A DNA stretch of 64,000 nt, taken from the NCBI GenBank assembly GCA_964036665.1, contig OZ038531.1, positions 7,998,168 to 8,062,167 of the forward strand, written 5' to 3'. Under the pieces are notes generated by a model, which was not told the DNA's origin, made no database searches, and was given only the letters and a program-made list of their open reading frames with translations. Below, in pieces: positions 59,291 through 64,000 of the stretch. This stretch comes from Gordius sp. MW1. Its lineage: Eukaryota; Nematomorpha; Gordioida; Gordea; Gordiidae. The position numbers were made by a program, and so were the translations under genes. Every line of letters begins with the position of its first letter. Position 1 is the first letter of the stretch.

Positions 59291-60859
59291 CAGGTAAATT
59301 TAAATGTATTCACGCTAATTAGGTATATGGGCATCCCGCTGTTAACTTTAGATTACCCTCTTATTATCCAACCATAAATGCGTTAACAAAAGTTTACTCT
59401 TAGGCCATCCTCTACCTCTATATATCCTATTAGAATTTTTGATATAGGAGGTTTCCATTTCTTTGCACATATTGATATACAATCATAAAGGAATTCCACT
59501 TCTTTGCGAGCAATGGTGATGCGGAAAATCAGAGAAAATCTGGATTTCAATGGTTTTTAAAATTGAGTCGACATTGAGGCGAAAATTTTTGACCTCGAGA
59601 CGAAACTATATGTGATTTTATAGGATGATCTTGGCTTAAAGATTTCTTTCTAAACCATCATGATTATTTATATTAAATTTAATTGTGTATTTCTATTTTT
59701 CATGATTTACATTTATGATGTTAAGGCAAATTAATATAATTGGAATACATTAAAAATTAGATAATTTACACCATCAAGTAAAATAATTATCAAATATAGC
59801 GTAAAATTCAAATTAAGCTTGTTCAAAAACACATGAATGGCCCTTAGGGCAATAATTTTTAGTTTATAAATTTTTAGCATTTATATTTAATATAAATATA
59901 CAGACTTAACATAGTTTTTGATGAAGCAGTAAATGATAATAAAGTTCAGGCTGCGCAATATTACATTATCCTGTGGGATAATTTGATATTTTAAGTCTGT
60001 GATTAATGAATAAAAATACTTAAATTTGACTCCAATAGCTAAAGATTTTCTGAGCGCCCCAGCAACTTTGTGGCTAGTGAACGATTGCTTTCGAAAGTAT
60101 CTTTCACTATTAAAAAGACTGTAATGGATTAAATCACGAGTCTTCCAAGATTTATTCTTGAACTCACACTAATGAAATTTTCAAGCCATACATTATACAA
60201 TTGTTTTGCCATCACATCACGTTATAAAAGTAGGCAGGTGCTTTCTAATCCATTTAATTTTTTGTAAAGCGGTTTTGCAATACATTAAAATATATGAGCA
60301 TAAGCTTTAATTGCAAATGAAGATATAAAAGCGAGATTATTTGGAAAAATTGATTAATATTTTGCGACATAATATAAGTCTTAAGCTATGATAGAATTGT
60401 TTACTTTTTGAATGTAAAAGTATTTGTAATACAATTATATTAAAACCCGACTTTTATGTTCCTATTTTAGTAACGGTGTTACTTTTTTTGGTTCTATTAT
60501 ACTTTGTAAAGTGTTCAACTAATTACGTATGTTTTAAATAATTATAAAAGTATCCACTCGTACTATTGTGGTTTCTAGCAATATTTTAAAGATACAATAA
60601 ATTCTTTAAGAACGAATCGATTATTGTACATACAAGGGCTAAAACTCATGTATTAAATTATTATTTATCTAAAGACATTACTTATTTTGTTATTGCTAAC
60701 CCAGGGTTTCAGCTATTTCAAATTTTTAACAAGTTAAATATAAATAAACCTAAAATTTATGTGTTAATCCGTCTGGCAGACTCGACATCTTTAATACAAA
60801 TCCGTTTGAAAGCCTCATGTTCCCTTGTATCATAGAAATATCTCATTAAATAATAAGAA
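59291..60859. other. AT-rich intergenic, no gene seen
   Basis: Nothing recognisable. Confidence 0.5.
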
Positions 60860-62520
60860 TTGTTTTTTACAACATCGTCATGACAAAAATAAATCTCCCT
60901 TCATGGGGAAGCCTCCCAAAAATTACATATCAAATATCTCCCTTTATATTAGATGGTAACATTGATTTCCTACTGGCACAGATTCTAATCCAATATCTTA
61001 CCAAGCCTAATACATTACAAACGGAAGAAATGATATCACTTGGAGCTAGCCTTCTTATCTCAAGTATTTCCACCAACCATATCCAGAATTCCAAGGAGGG
61101 CCCATGCTTACATGCAACAGTTTTTAATAAACTTACTCAACAATCAAAACACATTCTATTGGGGCAAATATTTTGATTCTCCTTTCATATTTTATCCAAC
61201 CTTCAGGATAAAGAAGCAATATCACCAGAATATTTAACAATCAGTTTTAAAATTTGACGGTCATAAAGCCCTCCAGCAGATAACATAGATAGAAATAAAT
61301 CACAAATATTAACCCCTATACAAAAAGCTAATAATCCTTAAATAAACTTATTCATTTAACATTAAAGTTTAATAAAATACCTTGAAAATGATATGCTTGT
61401 CAAGCATACCCAGAGCCTATCTTCAACTTACTTATCGCCTTCGCAACCTTCAGATATTGCTTTTAAGTCATCAGATATTAGAGATGCCATCTTATTTTTT
61501 CCTATAAATTTTCCAGGTGGTCTCGACCCTATAAAACCAATTTTTTAAAAGATCCTATAACAGTTATTCATAATAGCTCCGCCATTTTACTAGACTCACT
61601 CACCAAATTTTGTAAGCTTTTAATTAATGGGGGTTTACCTAAAGAAATATCGCCCATCAAATCCATATTGACCCCAATAGGCTTTGGGTCACAGGAGATG
61701 TGAAATAACCACCCATGCCGCACGCTTAGCTCGATTCCTTTTAAAACTCAATTTTTAAAATGCTTTCACTAATATATGCTATTCAGCATTTATAAATGAT
61801 TTTATCAAGCTATTTCCTCAATACACTAACTACATTATCTTAAGCTATGAATGCTTTTTGCTTTCGAAATTTGTACAATTCTTTTTAGAATTTGCAGAGG
61901 GAATTGAAGTGATCCTCTAGGCCCCCCTTTTTTCTGCCTGAGTATTAATCACCTAATCAATAAAATTAACAAATTTTGTTAACTCAAATGTTTGATATCC
62001 CTTGTTCAAGCACTAGATTTGATTTATGTTAAACTCGTCTCAAAAAGTAAAATCTATACCGACTTGGATAAAATTTACCCAAAGTTCTTTATTTCCCTCG
62101 AACTAAAAAAGATAACATGCATGTTTTTGGAGCACCAATCAGGGAACCTAGAAGTCTACAAAACTTTTTAGGCGAAAACCGTTCCAGCCTAAAATTAAAA
62201 ATTTTTAAATATATGTCCGCTCATCATTCCTTCTATAATATTAAAATTATTACAACCTAAAATTTTATTCTGTTTTTGTTCCACGCAAGCGTTTTTATTT
62301 AAAGATGCTTTTTATAAGAACGCTTTTTTGATTCATGCTTGAATCGATTTTAAATATATTTTTTAATGCAAATACTTGGTTTCAAGCCACTCTTCCAACT
62401 GATTCCGAGTGTCTAGGGCATTCACTCACATACTGCGATTTAGCCGTTTTTTATCTTTTTCTTTTAAACGACCTATTCTTGTCCCATACTCACTCAATCC
62501 CTCGATCAATCAAACTTTAA
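60860..62520 (+). pseudogene. Decayed LINE (non-LTR) reverse transcriptase
   Basis: Plus-strand fragments in LINE RT order, spread over frames: an N-terminal block (60880-61176, SLGASLLISS); a motif near 61480-61660 (SDIRDAIL.FP, PGGLDPIKP, LLDSLTKFCKLLINGGLP), the RT region 0-1 block that reads AGGPDGLRPQHL.. in intact relatives; a block near 61890-61960 (FAEGI, DPLGPPFFCLSINHLI) matching the E.G.QQGDPLGPLLF motif; and a tail near 62385-62450 (LPTDSECLGHSLTYCDLAVF), like LP...GGLGLRS..DLA. Stops and shifts throughout. I cannot assign the LINE clade. Confidence 0.7.
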
Positions 62521-62792
62521 CTGTAGAATGATAATGTCAACTTAGGGCCTATTATTCTACAATCATATTCACAGAAAGATTTGGATGCCAGTTCGGTGTC
62601 GCGGTCCTTTACTTATCTTCTTTCGACATGTAACGCCAAACAGCATTGAACTTAGGTTATTGGCTTTTGACTAATCCGGTTATGAATGGCCGAAAGCTTA
62701 CCCTAGCAAATTTTATAGAATGCCTTTAGAAACCTTAAACTGTCCTTTAATATTTCCCTCCGCTTGGGCTGTAAAAACACGTCACCCTACGC

Positions 62793-63889
62793 TAGAGAAC
62801 TGCAAAGTCACTTTTTTTCAACCCGAACCCGACCCGACCCGTAATCATTTTCAAATTTTCTACCCGGACCCGACCCGACCCGAAATTAATTTCAAATTTT
62901 CTACGCGGACCCGACCCGACCCGAAATTATTTTCAAATTTTCTACCCGAACCCGACCCGACCCGAAAGCATTTTAAAAACCTCAACCCGAACCCGACCCG
63001 ATCCGAAAAATTATAAAAAAAATTACTTTCGAGCGCGAAAATTGCTGTGTGTAAAATTAAATCGACTAATAAAAGCCATGATGATTTGTATTCTTTAAAG
63101 GGGATGGTGAAAAAAAACTCATGATTATTTATCTATATTTAGTTTCCTAATATCAAGTAAACTGCTCATATGTTATAGACTTGAGACAACTATTTAACAT
63201 CCATTTATTGTTATTATAAAACCATGAATATATAGCTGATTATAATCAATATAGTAAATAAGATGAAATTTATAGTGACTGTCCAAATGTTTTAAGTTTG
63301 AATTGCAATTTAAGATAAATTCATTTGTATGAAACTTTAAAATAATTAAAAGTTATTATAAAAAAAAATTGCACATGAAACATTTATAAAATTATAACTT
63401 ACTTTTAAGTTGGCTATGTATTAAATGTAATTTAAATTAACGATGAGGATTAGCTAAAACTTCACTATTAACACTAAAAAAATTTAAAATATAACTTTAT
63501 TGAAATACTTTACCTTTTAATAGTCAAATTAAAAACAGGAGTAATTTATGTAGTTTGAATTAGTGATGAGAATTAGCTAGCACTTCAGAGTTTGGAGTTT
63601 TAAAATTTAAAAAAAGAGGCAGAGAATTAAATAAATGAATGATCCAAATTAATTGTGCATTTCGATATTTAAAAACACTCTTTGCCTAGCAATTAACATT
63701 AATTAAAAAAATAGGTCTCGCGTGTTTTTTACAATGTATAAACCTTAGACCCGACTCTATAAATTTGACCCGACCCGACCCGAAAGCATTTTCAAATTTT
63801 TTACCCGGACCCGACCCAACCCGAAATCATTTTCAAATTTTCTACCATCGGGTCCGGGTCGGGTCTCGGGTCACCCGTGCAGTTCTCTA
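62793..63889. mobile_element. Non-autonomous hAT element (1097 bp), perfect 8-bp TSD
   Basis: Ends TAGAGAACTGCAAAGTC and CGTGCAGTTCTCTA, with CCCTACGC on both flanks (62785-62792, 63890-63897). The left subterminal region has five repeats of roughly 32-34 bp, each CCCGACCCGACCCG plus a TTTTCAAATTTTCTA spacer; the right has two or three. No transposase remnant. The proline/threonine-rich frame across the left repeats (62720-63016) is not a gene. Confidence 0.94.
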
Positions 63890-64000
63890 CCCTACGCCTC
63901 CCGGCTTTGCAATCCACTTGTAGATGAGCAAGCGCGTCACCCTCTGCATTCTAAATTTAAAAAAAGAAGGTATAATATGCACCAAAAAATATTCACATTG

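Noticed and set aside
62720-63016. 98-codon Pro/Thr/Arg repeat protein
   Set aside because: Produced by translating hAT subterminal DNA repeats; no start context, and the repeats are at the DNA level.

Overview
This is a fragment of an AT-rich invertebrate nuclear genome. The one cellular gene resembles the protostome myosuppressin/FMRFamide-type (DMSR) peptide receptors, which suggests a protostome animal, perhaps an ecdysozoan. I cannot name the species. Nearly everything else recognisable is mobile DNA at various stages of decay.

Layout. 1-2640 is the 3' part of a Ty3-type LTR retroelement ('C'): in-frame RT-RNase H-integrase, then a separate downstream ORF, a polypurine tract and the start of an LTR. 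2641-8188 holds a direct duplication, a Helitron-like end, an old hAT remnant, a degenerate tandem repeat and one small MITE. 8189-20937 is a cluster of two related Ty3 families. Family 'A' has a 5'-truncated forward copy and a nearly complete reverse copy placed tail to tail around an array of direct and inverted LTRs. Family 'B' has one internally deleted copy that is joined to A pieces at both ends. 21787-25871 carries hAT MITEs, an internally deleted hAT transposon and a Helitron helicase relic.

26476-30387 is a two-exon GPCR gene on the minus strand with an 1806-bp intron. 30475-41000 is AT-rich DNA dotted with small 8-bp-TSD MITEs whose ends read CAnGGGCGTAGCC, plus a small Helitron and a perfect hairpin. 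41680-47001 has a LINE relic and nested hAT-like elements, one holding a roughly 560-bp GAAT microsatellite. 47002-54230 is empty AT-rich DNA. 54235-64000 contains a GC-rich island, hAT elements with clean target duplications, a foldback element, a decayed Ty3 pol interrupted by a hAT MITE, a decayed LINE reverse transcriptase and a hAT MITE with subterminal repeats.

Most interesting: all the Ty3-type elements with a readable 3' end (C and both A copies) carry a cysteine-knuckle ORF downstream of integrase rather than a recognisable zinc-knuckle gag upstream of pol. In each case it opens right after a 3' splice-acceptor-like sequence in the same phase. Family B's leader holds a short ORF with a phase-compatible donor. 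This suggests pol-first retroelements that make their nucleocapsid-like protein from a spliced RNA. The A/B LTRs are joined exactly at primer-binding-site and polypurine-tract positions, as expected of aberrant reverse-transcription products.
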